64,000 nt of DNA from Lyophyllum atratum (taxonomy: Eukaryota; Basidiomycota; Agaricomycetes; Agaricales; Lyophyllaceae): the NCBI GenBank assembly GCA_014905825.1, contig JACGCN010000004.1, positions 62,001 to 126,000 on the forward strand, in the 5' to 3' direction. How positions within the stretch are numbered: the stretch's first letter is position 1; every line of letters begins with the position of its first letter. Made by a program: the position numbers and the translations under genes. Below the pieces are notes generated by a model. It was not told where the DNA came from, ran no database searches, and saw nothing but the letters and a program-made list of their open reading frames with translations. Below, piece by piece: positions 32,936-44,258 of the stretch.

Positions 32936-35900
32936 ATGAACACCTCCTGCGACGACGACGAGTACGACCTATACGACGGTGCGCCACTGACATCTGAGCA
33001 GCTGGCAGCCCTTGACGTACTCGAGGATCATTTTTTCAACGGGAGGTGAGTGACGAAACGCGCCAAGTCTGCTACTGCCGTACTGACTGCTCTATCGCTG
33101 TGCACTAGTCTACCATTGTCACCGGAATCTTCCCCTTGCATAGACAACTCATGTAGCAACACCGTCCAGTGCAGGTATGTGAACTTCATAATTAAATTAT
33201 GCTTTTACTCATTAGTGAAAACAGCAACAGTATTCCTATCGACGACGCCAGCACATCCTCAGATGCTGGTCCGCCGTCTGAGCCCGAGGTCCCCCGAGTG
33301 GATGGCGGGGCAGGTACAAGTAAACGCGGCCCTGGACGCCCAAAAGGATCCAAGAATCGCAAAATCCAGCAACCGATTGATTTCGAGAAGCCTCCGAAGG
33401 AGAAGCGACCTGTTGGACGGCCTCCTGGCACTGGCCATCGCCAGATGGCTGCTAACAGTGGCCGAGAGCCTAAACTAACGAAGAAAACGACGGGTCGGCC
33501 GGCCGAAGAGTGTGCCGAAACCTTTCGGACACTCCAAGTCGCGAAGTGAATCGTCGATGAGCCAAGGACTGGTGCGTAGCAAATGTAATGTGGCAGTGAC
33601 AGTAGCCTAAAACCATTCATTGCTGTAGCGAGTTCCTGGGTTATCCCCGACAGGTCGATTCCGCTTGTCATCAAGCCCTAACCTGGGAGATGCGTCGAAC
33701 TCTCGTCACTCGGCGTCAAGAGCCGCCCCGCACCCAGCACCTTCGACTTCAGCTCCTTTGACCAATCAGCATACTAGCAACGTCACTGCTCTTCCACCCT
33801 CGACAACTTCGGATCCAGAACCAAGCTCCCTCGTCACGCCAGATGACGATCCTTCTTGCTTGATTGATGATGACGAAGGGAGCGGTAGTGGCGAAGATAG
33901 TGAATCCGGCCTCTTAGAAGATGGGATCGGTGATGACGACGAAGACATCGACGACGACTCTGAAGTGCAGTCAGGAGCCCGAAAGAGTCCAAGCCCTCAC
34001 CCTCTGCCTACATGGCTCCAAGAGGTATTTGACTCACGTGTGAAGGAGTCCCTCCCAGAGAATCGTGGACCTGACAAGCTCCCACCGCTTTATCGCGACC
34101 ATAAGACATTCCGATTCCCGCGGCCAGCGACCTTTTTCCTGCTACGCGAGACCCGGCTCTCACCGCAGAAGATTTATGATTATGATATGTATCTTTGGGA
34201 CCCCATGTGCCTGAATCCTGGCGGCATTCCATGTCCCAACTGTGGTGCTGCTCTATGGCGGCACTGCCATATTCCTCGACCACGGCGTGTTGTAGGTTTC
34301 GAAAAGCCCATTTATATTATAGGTTACCGTTACCGCTGCCCGAGATGTATCTCTCCGAATAGTGTAACATTCCGAAGTTGGGACCCGCGCATCCTCCGCG
34401 TTCTTTCGCCCGACCTTGCTGCCGAGTTCCCGGCTCGCCTCACCTTCCGAAGCGGCATATCGAATGATGTGATGGCGTTCATGCGATCCTGTTTTCAGCA
34501 CGGGATGGGCGCCAAACAGTTCTCGAATGCAATCCTTATTCAGCATTTGCAGAACTATGACAGTATCCATCTGCGGTACCTACAGACACTCGCGCAGCCA
34601 TCTCTTTTCACTACTGGTCCACTCGCGCAAAAATTCAAACCCTTCCTACCCTTCAATGATCGCTCTTCCGACGGATATCATGGATTCGTTCCCAGCTCAC
34701 AGTGGTTGAGAGATGTCTATGACACATTTATCGAGGAACACAGATCAGACTTTAACCAGCATACTGCAATGCTGACAGGAAAGATATGCGCAATCGACCA
34801 TAGTTTCAAGGTGCGTCTAAACGGAATTCAATTGTCTTTGCAATTGCTCATATCCCGATTAGCTCGCAAAACACGTCGCAAAGGTGGACGGAGTTCAGGT
34901 GTTTACTGCTCTGCTGACCGTCACAAACGAGAAGGGCGAGATCCGTGTCTGCAACCTCGTTGCGACAAAATCTCATTCGCAATTTGAACTTGCGTTGCAC
35001 AAGATGCGCGAATCTCTCGACTTGTACGGCCATGAACAGCCAGTTGTCTTCTATACCGACAACATGGCCGATAAAGATTTCCTCGAGAAATGCTTTCCCT
35101 CCCTTCGACGAGATCTTGTCCCTATCGAAAAACATTCACATCTCGAGGCCCTACAAATACCTCAGCACTTCGAGATCACGGTGAAGAAGTCGGTGACGGC
35201 AATTGATGATGCGATGCGCACCATTCTCGACCTTTTACCAGACGATGATGGACCCGGTAGAGTTGTTATCGGCCTCGACGCTGAATGGAATGTCGAGACC
35301 TCAGATCGTGGGTATGTGATGGGAAGAGGACAGACCGCCATTTTGCAGATTGCCCATGGAACCAAAATCTATATTTTACAGGTAACTCCTTATCATCTTT
35401 GCCTGTCAATACATGACTAATTTGCTCTACATTTGAATAGATCGGGCGCATGCTTTCAGGAAACCAGCTTCCCGCCCTTTTGAAGCAGGTCCTTGTAAAT
35501 CCCAGGATCACGAAAGTGGGGCGCTGCGTAACAGGCGACCTGAAATATCTTCAGCAAGCTTGCAAGTCAGATGTTCCCTTCATAGGCGGGGTTGACCTCG
35601 CCAAGTACGCGAAGGATCGGCTTGTAGTTAAATCTGCACGTATAGGGCTGTCTGAGCTCTGTGCGACTGTTCTTAGTCGACGACTGAACAAGAATGTTTC
35701 CGAGCGTGTCAGTTCTAGCTGGGAAGATGAGGACTTGACAGAGAGTCAGGTGCAGTATGCAGCCCTGGACGTGTATGCATCCCTTAGCATTTACGATGCG
35801 CTCACTATCATTCCGACACCCAAACCTCTCCCAGAATGCCCTGTCATCGGTACCCCGATACTTCTCTTCAACGGTGACCGTACTCGAATTCTCGCACGGG

Positions 35901-38166
35901 GGATCATCTCACCTCACATGGACGACCATAGCTGTAACGGCATCAATGTCACACCCTCTCGCTCAGTAATGGAAGTCCGAGAAGTTCTCGTACCAGGCGC
36001 ACTCCTTTCGAATCATGGAAGTCAAACCAGCACCCAGCAGCGAAGTCTTGGAGAGTGCGGCAACACACCATTTCACATCGTCTGTCTACGAAGCCACTTA
36101 CGCCAATCAGCCCCTGTTTTCACACCGGCCGCGAACCCCTCTTCCGACTCTACCTCAACTCATCAGCTCACCACCGTTCCCCAGTCATCAGCCACTCCGA
36201 GCGCAGCTCAGGAATATATCATCGACATGGAAAGCGGTGGACAGGCGACCGAGACGTCTGGCGCCAACTTGAGGCTTGGCGAGTTGCTGCTCAAAACGCT
36301 GGAAACCGACGCAGTTCATGACCTCGCAGTCGTGAATGACCACATACCTGATGCTGACAGTCAAGCTGAGGGTAAACGGATCCTTGACGCTGTGACCTCC
36401 GTCATCAACTGGATTGACTATATACGAAGTCGGATCTTGAAGGATCCTTTCCATGTCTTCAATATGTTTTATATTTCAGCAGCTCATGGGCTTCTCCGCG
36501 AGTTCGCCATCGCTTTGCGGGATGCCATCTTCATTCCAGATCAAACTGATAAAGCACGAATAATTGCTTGGGGCTCGACTCAGAACCCCCCACGAACCTG
36601 GGACGACTTGCTTTTTGGACGGGCTACTTGGCTTTGGGCAAGATGCAAACGCATCATCCCCCCCGCTGAGATCTTGTTTCCTCTGGTTTCAGAAGTATTC
36701 AAAACATTCGGGCCACTAAAGGACGCCAAATCAGGCCTACCCCTTTTCAACAATGCAGCGTGGGCAGTCGCGAAGAATGTTCTCGAGCTCATTCAGAAAG
36801 GCCATCTATCGGACCCTCCAGGTATTGCGCTGTACTATCAACTTGGTATTGATGGCAAGACAGGATTGCCTCTATACCGTTGTATGCGAGGCACAAACAT
36901 GACTGAAGGAGGGGTTCATACCCATCTTCGATCACGGCTTCCCACGTCTGGAGTGTCTATCCGTCATGTCCAGAGTTGTCTTTTAGATTTTATCCTTAGG
37001 CATAATCTTCTGGTAAGCCAATAATCTCATTCACGTTATTTCAGTAGGTGATTAACATTCAATTCTCAGGTGGGCACCTTCAACAGCACAGGACGACGAT
37101 ATATTGGCCATTATAGCATTTGGCTTACGAATCAGATTCAAGAGATGCAGTGCCTCGTACAAGATAAGCTGGCTAATCCGTATATGATGGCTGGCTGGGT
37201 CAACGGCAATCTATATCAACCGACAACAGAAGTTGCAGGTGTCCTTCCTATTCCCGACCACCTCCGCTCACGGTCAGGAATGGCTCAATATATACATACC
37301 CTTCATTCCAAGCAGGCACTTTCTTTCTTGGCAGCTTCGCAGGGGACACGAAAACCAGTCCTTCCCATCCACAATGCTGAAGAACGCAATCTGTTTCGCG
37401 AGTTCATGACGGGAGACTCAGGTTTCAACAACCCAGCCAGCGGTCCAAACTGGGATAGTGCAGTTCAGCTTTGGAATAACGAAGCAGACGTGAGGGAAAA
37501 GATCTCGTATAAGGTCGGCCAATTTTGTACATACCTGAATGAACAACGAGCTCATTTTATCAACAGCTAGCAGAGCAGCTTAAAGTCTACTATAATGGTG
37601 ACTGGAAAACTAACGCGAACATCAAGCAAACGAAGGCTATGACGGCTGAAGCAAGGCTCCCACTAAAACACTCGCTTCGAGATCCGCGCAGATCAATCAA
37701 TGCCCCTCCTGCACTAGAAAGCGCTCGTGTGCTGCATACTGCCCCGAAAGGCCTACTGAACACGTCACCTTCAGATGCTAGCCCAGAAAGGAGAACATAC
37801 TCGAGTCGACCTTTTCCGAGCCTTCCTGCCACTACCTCGTCTTTGTCCATCGACACTACAACACCCTCTCCGAGTCTTCCTGCCGCTACCTCATCTTCCT
37901 TCATCAACACCTCTTCCACTTCTCGGAACGGGACAATGGAGCCGGCAGCATTTGTCTTGGCTCGCAAACGGGCATTCGAGTCGCTTCCCGAGAAACCAGA
38001 AAAGAAGAGGAAAAAAAGAACGTGCCGTAAGTGTGCCCAGCCAAAGTGCCCGGGGAGTCGGTCAGTTACACTTTGTACAAGTGGATGCCAGGATTGCGGG
38101 GAGAGGAACTGTCGGGGTCGAAATCCAAAGGATCCGCTGAAGATATGTAGTCAGGCATGGGAGTAG
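32936..38166 (+). CDS. transposon-encoded AT-hook / Zn / DDE-like transposase with inserted DEDDy exonuclease
   Basis: Exons 1-3 (32,936-33,045; 33,109-33,174; 33,216 to about 33,530) give an acidic start (MNTSCDDDEYDLYDG) and AT-hooks KRGPGRPKGSK, KRPVGRPPGTG and a weaker TTGRPA near residues 94-150. After one uncertain splice, an acidic Ser/Asp stretch (33,840-33,970) precedes a CPNC...CPRC zinc pair (34,231-34,350, DUF6729-like). AIDHSFK|LAKHVAKVDG (Asp at 34,796) and FYTDN (Asp at 35,058) look like DDE positions 1-2. A full exonuclease follows: GLDAEW (35,272), TGDLKYL (about 35,536), YAALDVYASLSIYD (about 35,756), i.e. D-E-D-Y-D. RGTNMTEGGVH (Glu at 36,904) may be the third DDE residue. 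Introns end at 34,860, 35,441 and 37,069. A frame change near 37,567 interrupts ...RAHFIN / QLAEQLKVYYNGDW. The C-terminus is KKRKKRTCRKC with eight cysteines, then ICSQAWE and the TAG at 38,164. Confidence 0.82.
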
Positions 38167-38419
38167 GGTACGATGTCTTGAACACCGTAGTTACAAGAGA
38201 ACCAAGCAGTAGTAGAAAATCCAACATGCTGTAAAGGCTGTCAAGAGGGAGCCGTGGTGGACTAGACAACATGAATGCAATTGTGCTTCTGAGAGATGAC
38301 TGCGATGCGATGGTAAGAAAAGGCGAGAAAACCACTACCAACTCCTAACCCTAAACAGACCAGAAGTTATTGACAGACAGCACCAAATATACTTTTATTT
38401 ATTTATTTATTTATTATGT

Positions 38420-38446
38420 TTTCCCCACTCCTATTGGTATCGAGCC
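38420..38446 (-). repeat. right terminal inverted repeat of the transposon
   Basis: Reverse complement begins GGCTCGATACCAATAGGAGT and continues GGGGAAA. It mirrors 32,449-32,475 with mismatches only at positions 7 and 26. Confidence 0.9.
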
Positions 38447-38454
38447 ATAATCCT
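38447..38454. repeat. right target-site duplication ATAATCCT
   Basis: Identical to 32,441-32,448 and directly adjacent to the right terminus. Confidence 0.92.
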
Positions 38455-40698
38455 AACCGAATGGTATTGCATAATTGAATCCGCTTCTAAACTCGATCAG
38501 CCCGGCGGGTGTATATCTGCACCCCACCTTGACGTCATGATGACGCGACGGACATTAGCGAACTGCTTCCGATGCGTCTTGGGGCATGGCTACTCTCAGG
38601 GGCTGCGCGAAGGTGGCCTCGAGAACCAAAAAGAAGAAAAAACCGCCAAGCCCCGAAACGCACGGCGGCGCGGTCACACCAACACACTCAGACACATACA
38701 CATACCAGCCAAGCCGCGTGATAGTTTCCCAGATTTCTGGGATTTCTCATCCTGCAGGTATTCCGAAATTCCTAAATGAATGTGCGCCGGAGGACGGATG
38801 TGGAGTGATGTGGCCGTAAGAAGGTACATGCTCGCCCTTTAAACGTTAGTACCCGGCCCATGGAGCGAGCGAGGGAGCGATAAAGATATCAAGGATTGCC
38901 GTAAGAGCTATCCATCGGCATGTCGTACGGAATTTTCTCTATATTGATTGAATGAAGGAGACACAGTGTCAGTTTAATACATCTAGAGCGGCTTGCTTAA
39001 CCCACCGATGCGCGACATTTCGTCTCAGGCCTCGGCCTCAGGACCAAGCGGGATTTTTGCGGGCCAATCCAGTTCAGCAGAATAACCCAGTGCGCGGGCG
39101 TCAGGGTGGAGCTGCCTTGTTAGAATACGTAGCGTGTGCGCAAGCGCCGGGCGGCATTGCGGCATAAGGGTAAAGGAGATTATGATCGGGGCGTGACCTT
39201 GTTTGATACTCGGAACTGGCCATGTTTCGCGGTATGTATAAGTGATACGGCGCTGGAGAAGTAAGATGAGGGATGTCATGATGCGAGTATGTACCATCCA
39301 GATCAGTAGGAGTTTAAGATAGGTTTGGGTGAAGTGTCGCTCGAAGCGCCCCTGCGTTGGGTGCGAGCCTTCGGAAGGCCGAGAATACAAGGCGGCCGCG
39401 AGGGCCACGCCGAAGAAGCACGCGCGCCCTTGTTCTCGAGTTGGGGCTTTGATGATTCAAAGGGTGCTATGTAGGGCCAAGGTTAGGCGAGCTTGGAGCC
39501 CGAAGCACGGAATGGGAGAAAGAACGCACATTAGAGGTCCGAACCGGAACAGATGAATCGATGAAGGCTTGAAGTTGATTGGACAGGCAGCGGACATCTC
39601 GGCCACGGATATCGCACCACCCATCATGCAGCTACTTCGGTACCCACCTTCCGTCAAACGTCAAGCACAACGTTAATAAACGTCACGGCCGCGGGTGGAT
39701 GACGATGATCTGGTATAGGCACCTCCGAAGGGAGAGACGGAACTGTACAGGGACTCCGGCGAGAGCACTGTAACAGCAGCGTTGGTTGAGCGGCCGTTCC
39801 GATGTCTTTGTTCCTAAGTTAGCTCCTCTTGCATGGACTGTTACAAGTTCAATGGCTCCGGTCATCAATTCCGGAAGTACAGGTGCTGAAGTGGCACGAT
39901 CACAGGAACACAAGGCGTTCCAAAAGTGACACAAGGGTCTTGGAGCGACGTATAGCGTTTTCGCTTGGGTTTGGGAGTAAATGTTGGATGGATGCTGGGA
40001 AGATGCCGGAAAAGGCAGAACAAGGGCAGCAGGACCTAGTGGAAAGTCTGTCGAACGTCGAACTGTCAGGGATGGAAACATGAGAAGATTCAAGAGCGAC
40101 TCACCTCGCTGGCAGAGACGCCCTTGTCTTAATGAACCCGCACCTCTCTTTGATTCGAATTATGCCCTACGCGAAAAAATTATACCAGTACTGCCCATAG
40201 CGGTTATTTTATGGCCGCCAGCTCGAGTTCCTGAATCCCGCGTTTGAGGGTAGTTTCTTTCGATGACCAAGTTGAAACAGATAATTCCAGAGTGACATTC
40301 GTTGTTCGATGGATGTTTTACGGGATGGAACTGACAAGTTGATGCAGGTGGAGAAATGATCAGTGGAGGTTGAAATTAAGGTCCCTTGAGGTCTGGGCCC
40401 CGCCACAACGTGCTCCTCCGTTCAACCCCTGTACCTGACTTCGACTATCTGACTCTTACACTCTGCTGGATCTACCTCTCCTCTTGGAGGTTGCGGAAAG
40501 TCAGGATCGAAAAAGGCACCCGGGCAGGATTTCTCGGTAAGCAGAAGCACCGACTCCGCACCGTGGATTTAGATTTACGAGCTTTCCCATATCCCCTATA
40601 GCTCTTTCCTACTTAAACCCGCTTGCAACATGAACGGCGGTCGGCAGAACTCTCTATCCTAGTTCCAACTACCTTCCGCTCCTTTTCTTCCTTCCACC
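38455..40698. other. 2.2 kb without supportable gene
   Basis: Several open frames of 60-136 codons exist on both strands (for example minus 39,025-39,408 and 39,683-40,093) but they overlap each other, lack domains and show no splice continuity. A short plus-strand promoter for the phosphatase precedes 40,699. Confidence 0.45.
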
Positions 40699-41307
40699 AT
40701 GATTCGGTTCGACAATCTGCCCCCCGATGTCATGCAGGCGATGTGCACGCCCATGCACCAGATCATGGCACCTCAGGGCAGCATTACGGGCAGTCTCTAC
40801 GTTGGCTCTTTATCCGCCGTTCAAGACAAGGACCTGCTCCTTGAGCATCGTATCTCGCATCTCGTTCAAGTGCTGGACGCGCCCTGGTTGCCTCTCTCTG
40901 AGAAAGACGGCTTCAGCTGCCACCGCATCGAGATCCTCGACACGTCCACAGTCGACCTCAAACCCCATCTTGAAGCTGCATGCAACTATATCGATCGGGC
41001 GCTAAGAAGTGGAAGGGGTGTCCTGGTCCATTGTCAGCAGGTCAGCTTCACGTTCCACCCCATTCTCGCTCATCATTTTCTGATATTTTTTTCTTACAAT
41101 AATTTTTCTCCTCAGGGGATCTCGCGCAGCCCTGCCATTGTCATCGCGTATCTTATTCGAAATCACGGCATGTCGTATGACAATGCCGTCGCATTGCTCA
41201 AACGGAAACGCGCCTGTGTCAAGCCGAATTCTGGATTCGTGGCTGCGTTGCGGGAGTGGGAAACCGATTGGCGAAGACCCGCCGCGACAAGACGCTTCAC
41301 ATCGTAG
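40699..41307 (+). CDS. dual-specificity protein phosphatase
   Basis: Two exons: 40,699-41,040 and 41,116-41,307, with a 75-nt gtcagc...ctcag intron in phase 0, giving a 177-residue protein. The start MIRFDNLPPDVMQAMCTPMH has a good context (ccaccATG). SITGSLYVGSLSAVQDKDLL is the typical entry strand of DUSP domains. The active site VHCQQ|GISRSPAIVIAYLI has the HC-x5-R signature followed by Ser, split by the intron exactly inside the P-loop. An upstream Asp in EILDTST is a candidate general acid. MSYDNAVALLKRKRACVKPN and FVAALREWE complete the fold. It likely dephosphorylates pTyr/pSer/pThr on a MAP-kinase-like or other substrate; no targeting domain is present. Confidence 0.9.
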   Translation: MIRFDNLPPDVMQAMCTPMHQIMAPQGSITGSLYVGSLSAVQDKDLLLEHRISHLVQVLDAPWLPLSEKDGFSCHRIEILDTSTVDLKPHLEAACNYIDRALRSGRGVLVHCQQVSFTFHPILAHHFLIFFSYNNFSPQGISRSPAIVIAYLIRNHGMSYDNAVALLKRKRACVKPNSGFVAALREWETDWRRPAATRRFTS

Positions 41308-44258
41308 ATTGGCATGAATTTTTTTTCGGTGAGCTCATCACGATTTGTGTGATGCAGGTTGTGTGCTAAGCATCGGGGCCATGACGTCAGAATCAAAATC
41401 CGGCCGATACCCATCACGCTTACCCCGACGCGGCCTCGCGGACCATCTGCCGCCAGTTATCCTGTATATCACTCTCACGTTCCTTTGCTCTCTCTCTCGC
41501 TCTCGGACCTTGTTGTTATTTTATCCGGAACAGTTCTCGTTATACACGGACTCGTCAGGTGAACGCCGTAATTGACTATACCTTGACATACTTACTGGGG
41601 CTTGGGTATATACCGGCATCGTTCTTGATGAACAAGGACGATGTCATGTTGTTAATTTCTTACATATCGTACGACATTATTCTACAATATCACTGTATGG
41701 TTTACCTTGACACATTAATACAGATCGTATTCTCTTGCCACACCTAGTGTTCCGATTCTATGATGGCTCCGAGCATTAATCCGACCGGCGACTGTGTGAT
41801 CCCATCACGTCCAACGAGTTGATAGAGTAGCCCTCTGAAGCGCTGCGGCCCTACTATGATTGTTTCACGGAGACTCTGGTGTCCCTGAACTAGGTATGTT
41901 AAACTCCATGAAACGCTGTAGTACTTCGGTCGGTTAATTCGATACTATGACTCTACCGCTCACCTTTGCCTGTTCGGTGCAGATCTCAATATTATTGTGG
42001 CATCTTGCAGGCGATTATGGGAATCGACCGATGCGCATGCTCAGACTAGCGAGAATAACGTCTTCCGAGTCCCCACAGAACTATAAAAGAAAACCAAGCC
42101 TGTTCTCCATTGACGCGGCGCCCCGAGGGCCGGACGATAGTCGCAAGGTCATATTATTCCCATTCAACTGTCGTCGCTGCCAAGTCGCTGACCAGCTCTT
42201 TGATCCCATCGCATTCGAAAACTGATTGAAACTCCAGGTGATGGCTTCACATCGACAAACATTCTGAGGTGCCAGTGTCCATATCTCCGTTGACGTGACG
42301 GTGTTCGATCGTACCAGGACGTTTTCAACATATCATGCATCTCAGCAAGGCACCCCTGTCTACACTCCTCCTTCCTGAAATCGTTGGACGGGCAACAATC
42401 GTTTCAATTTCTGCACCGCAGATGTACTACTTATATACAATCTCGAACAGCTCTGCAGGCTTATGTGCCAGCTTCGATGCAGATACATCCCCCCCTCCCC
42501 AAATCGCTGCGGTGAGCGGGCACTGTCGCTCAGAGTCAATGTAGTGTTTCATGGCGCGAACGACGCATCCATCCTTGTCTAAGAGGATCACCTATATATC
42601 GGTGCAATGACAGGCTAGCCACCAACCAATTGACACCACTGAATTCCACGATTCGTCCTGTAACATACCTCCACTTATAACTTCTTGACCCAGATATTGA
42701 TCGCACTCGGTATCGTCATGCACTCGTGTTATATGGCCTATTAGTGAATACTTCTCTTGATATATGATGACTAGCCATATTCCACAGAAACAATGTCTGG
42801 CTCTTCCGTCCAGGAAAAGCGGACAAGAGGGAAGCCATCTACATCGGTGATGTACCCTGAACCCGCATATCTGCTGTAGCTACCCCGATGAAAAGATGGC
42901 TGGCGAGCGCTACTACCTTTCGACCTTGCATATGGCTCGCAATACGGACCCTACTTGGAACGCATGTCAAGACGAGATATGCATTCGCTGAAACCTTTCG
43001 GGCCCGATGATTATATGCGCGTATGTGTGTATAACGCCTGTGTATCATGTACACAGTGGCTAAGTACAAAGTACAAGTCCAGCCATGCGGTCATCGACGC
43101 CGGTGATCACTCATCCACCGCAAGCGACGCGTGCCTGTGCCTACGTGCCTGCGCAGTGTGGACGTCACTCCATGATCCATCATCCATGCATAGGTATCCC
43201 ATTGCCATATGGTGCGGGGTAAAAGAGAAACAAGGAAATGGAGAAGAATAAGTAATTTGGTATTTGGTATCGACTTCATGTCCCACAAAAAAGTTATATA
43301 GGCGGTTTGCCGCCCGTTCGACGTGTTGAGTAAGAGTAATTGATTGAAGACGTATAGTAGAGAGGGAAGCCGTCATAACGTGCGAACGGAAGAGTAGGTC
43401 GGGCAGCTCGTGTAGGGGGTAGGGGGTATGCACGTGCATGCATATGCCGTCCAATGAGGAATATAGTGAGTATTGGCATTGGCACTGGCAACTGGCACCT
43501 GGGCCAGGCATTGGCATTGGCATGGGGGGCAGTCGTCCAGCCTCTACCTCAAAAGGCGGGTGAGCACGCCCAACCGAACTCGATTGCGGGACAAGTAGCC
43601 GGGGTAACGCGTTAAGCAACGAAGGCAACAAGCGATAGGAAGCGTCAAGGAGCGTGAAGCGAGTTTAGCACACTGTAACTCGAGTTGGCGACGACGACGA
43701 TGAACAAAAGGGTACGACTGGCGGAGAAGAAGTGACGCGCGGGGCAAGAACACGATGGTGACAGTAGGTAGAGGAGAGGGGAGGGACCAGATATGACAAT
43801 GGGGATATGGGTAAGTGGTTGGAGGGCGACGGGAGCGAATGCAGGCTATGGATGCGTATTGACAGTCAAAAGGTATATAAGAGATGGTCTGGTTGGAGAG
43901 AGTTCGCTTCGAAGGTGGGGATATAAAAAAGCGTAACGGGGCGAGATGACAGTATAAGGGGGGAGGGTAATAGGGCACAGATGAAGGGTGACGAGAGACG
44001 ACCAAGACGATATGGTGCCCAAAGGGGCGGGCAAGGATACTGGGTGATGTGTACGGGTGTACGGGTGTGTCTGGAGGCGGTGATGAGGATGATGAAGCGA
44101 GAGCAACGACCGAGAAAGTGAGGATGGAGGAGAGAGCTGATGCGATATACAATCCCAAAAAAGCAAGGGGTGCGAAGAGGGAGAACCAAAAAGCCACAAA
44201 ACCAGAAACAGGGAACAAAAAAAGAGAGCAGAACGACAACAAAAGACAGCCGCAGCTC
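41308..44258. other. ~3 kb without supportable gene
   Basis: The right part is the 3' flank of the minus-strand membrane-protein gene. Open frames (for example minus 43,544-44,308) are C/T-rich low-complexity readings. A short run of GGCATT/GGCACT units lies at 43,474-43,523. Nothing else is recognised. Confidence 0.45.

Larger units (their letters stand above)
32449..38446 (+). mobile_element. 5,998-bp DNA transposon with 27-bp TIRs, encoding a transposase-exonuclease
   Basis: The left end GGCTCGTTACCAATAGGAGT... (32,449-32,475) and the reverse complement of the right end, GGCTCGATACCAATAGGAGT... (38,446-38,420), match at 25 of 27 positions. A perfect 8-bp ATAATCCT duplication abuts both ends. 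One gene (32,936-38,166) fills the interior on the plus strand. Just inside the left end are three tandem ATACCAG words (32,473-32,493), and near the right end a (TTTA)n tract (about 38,394-38,417). The near-perfect TIRs and duplication and the almost intact gene indicate a recent insertion. The superfamily is not assigned with certainty: 8-bp duplications occur in hAT, P and Zisupton/KDZ-type elements, but the gene order here is different. Confidence 0.9.

Noticed and set aside
38390..38420. (TTTA)n tract as a poly-A-like tail of a non-LTR retroelement
   Set aside because: It lies inside a TIR/TSD-bounded DNA transposon and no reverse transcriptase is present.
39025..40093. Minus-strand frames of 127 and 136 codons
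   Set aside because: Composition is not coding-like, there is no motif, and overlapping frames of equal length exist on the plus strand.
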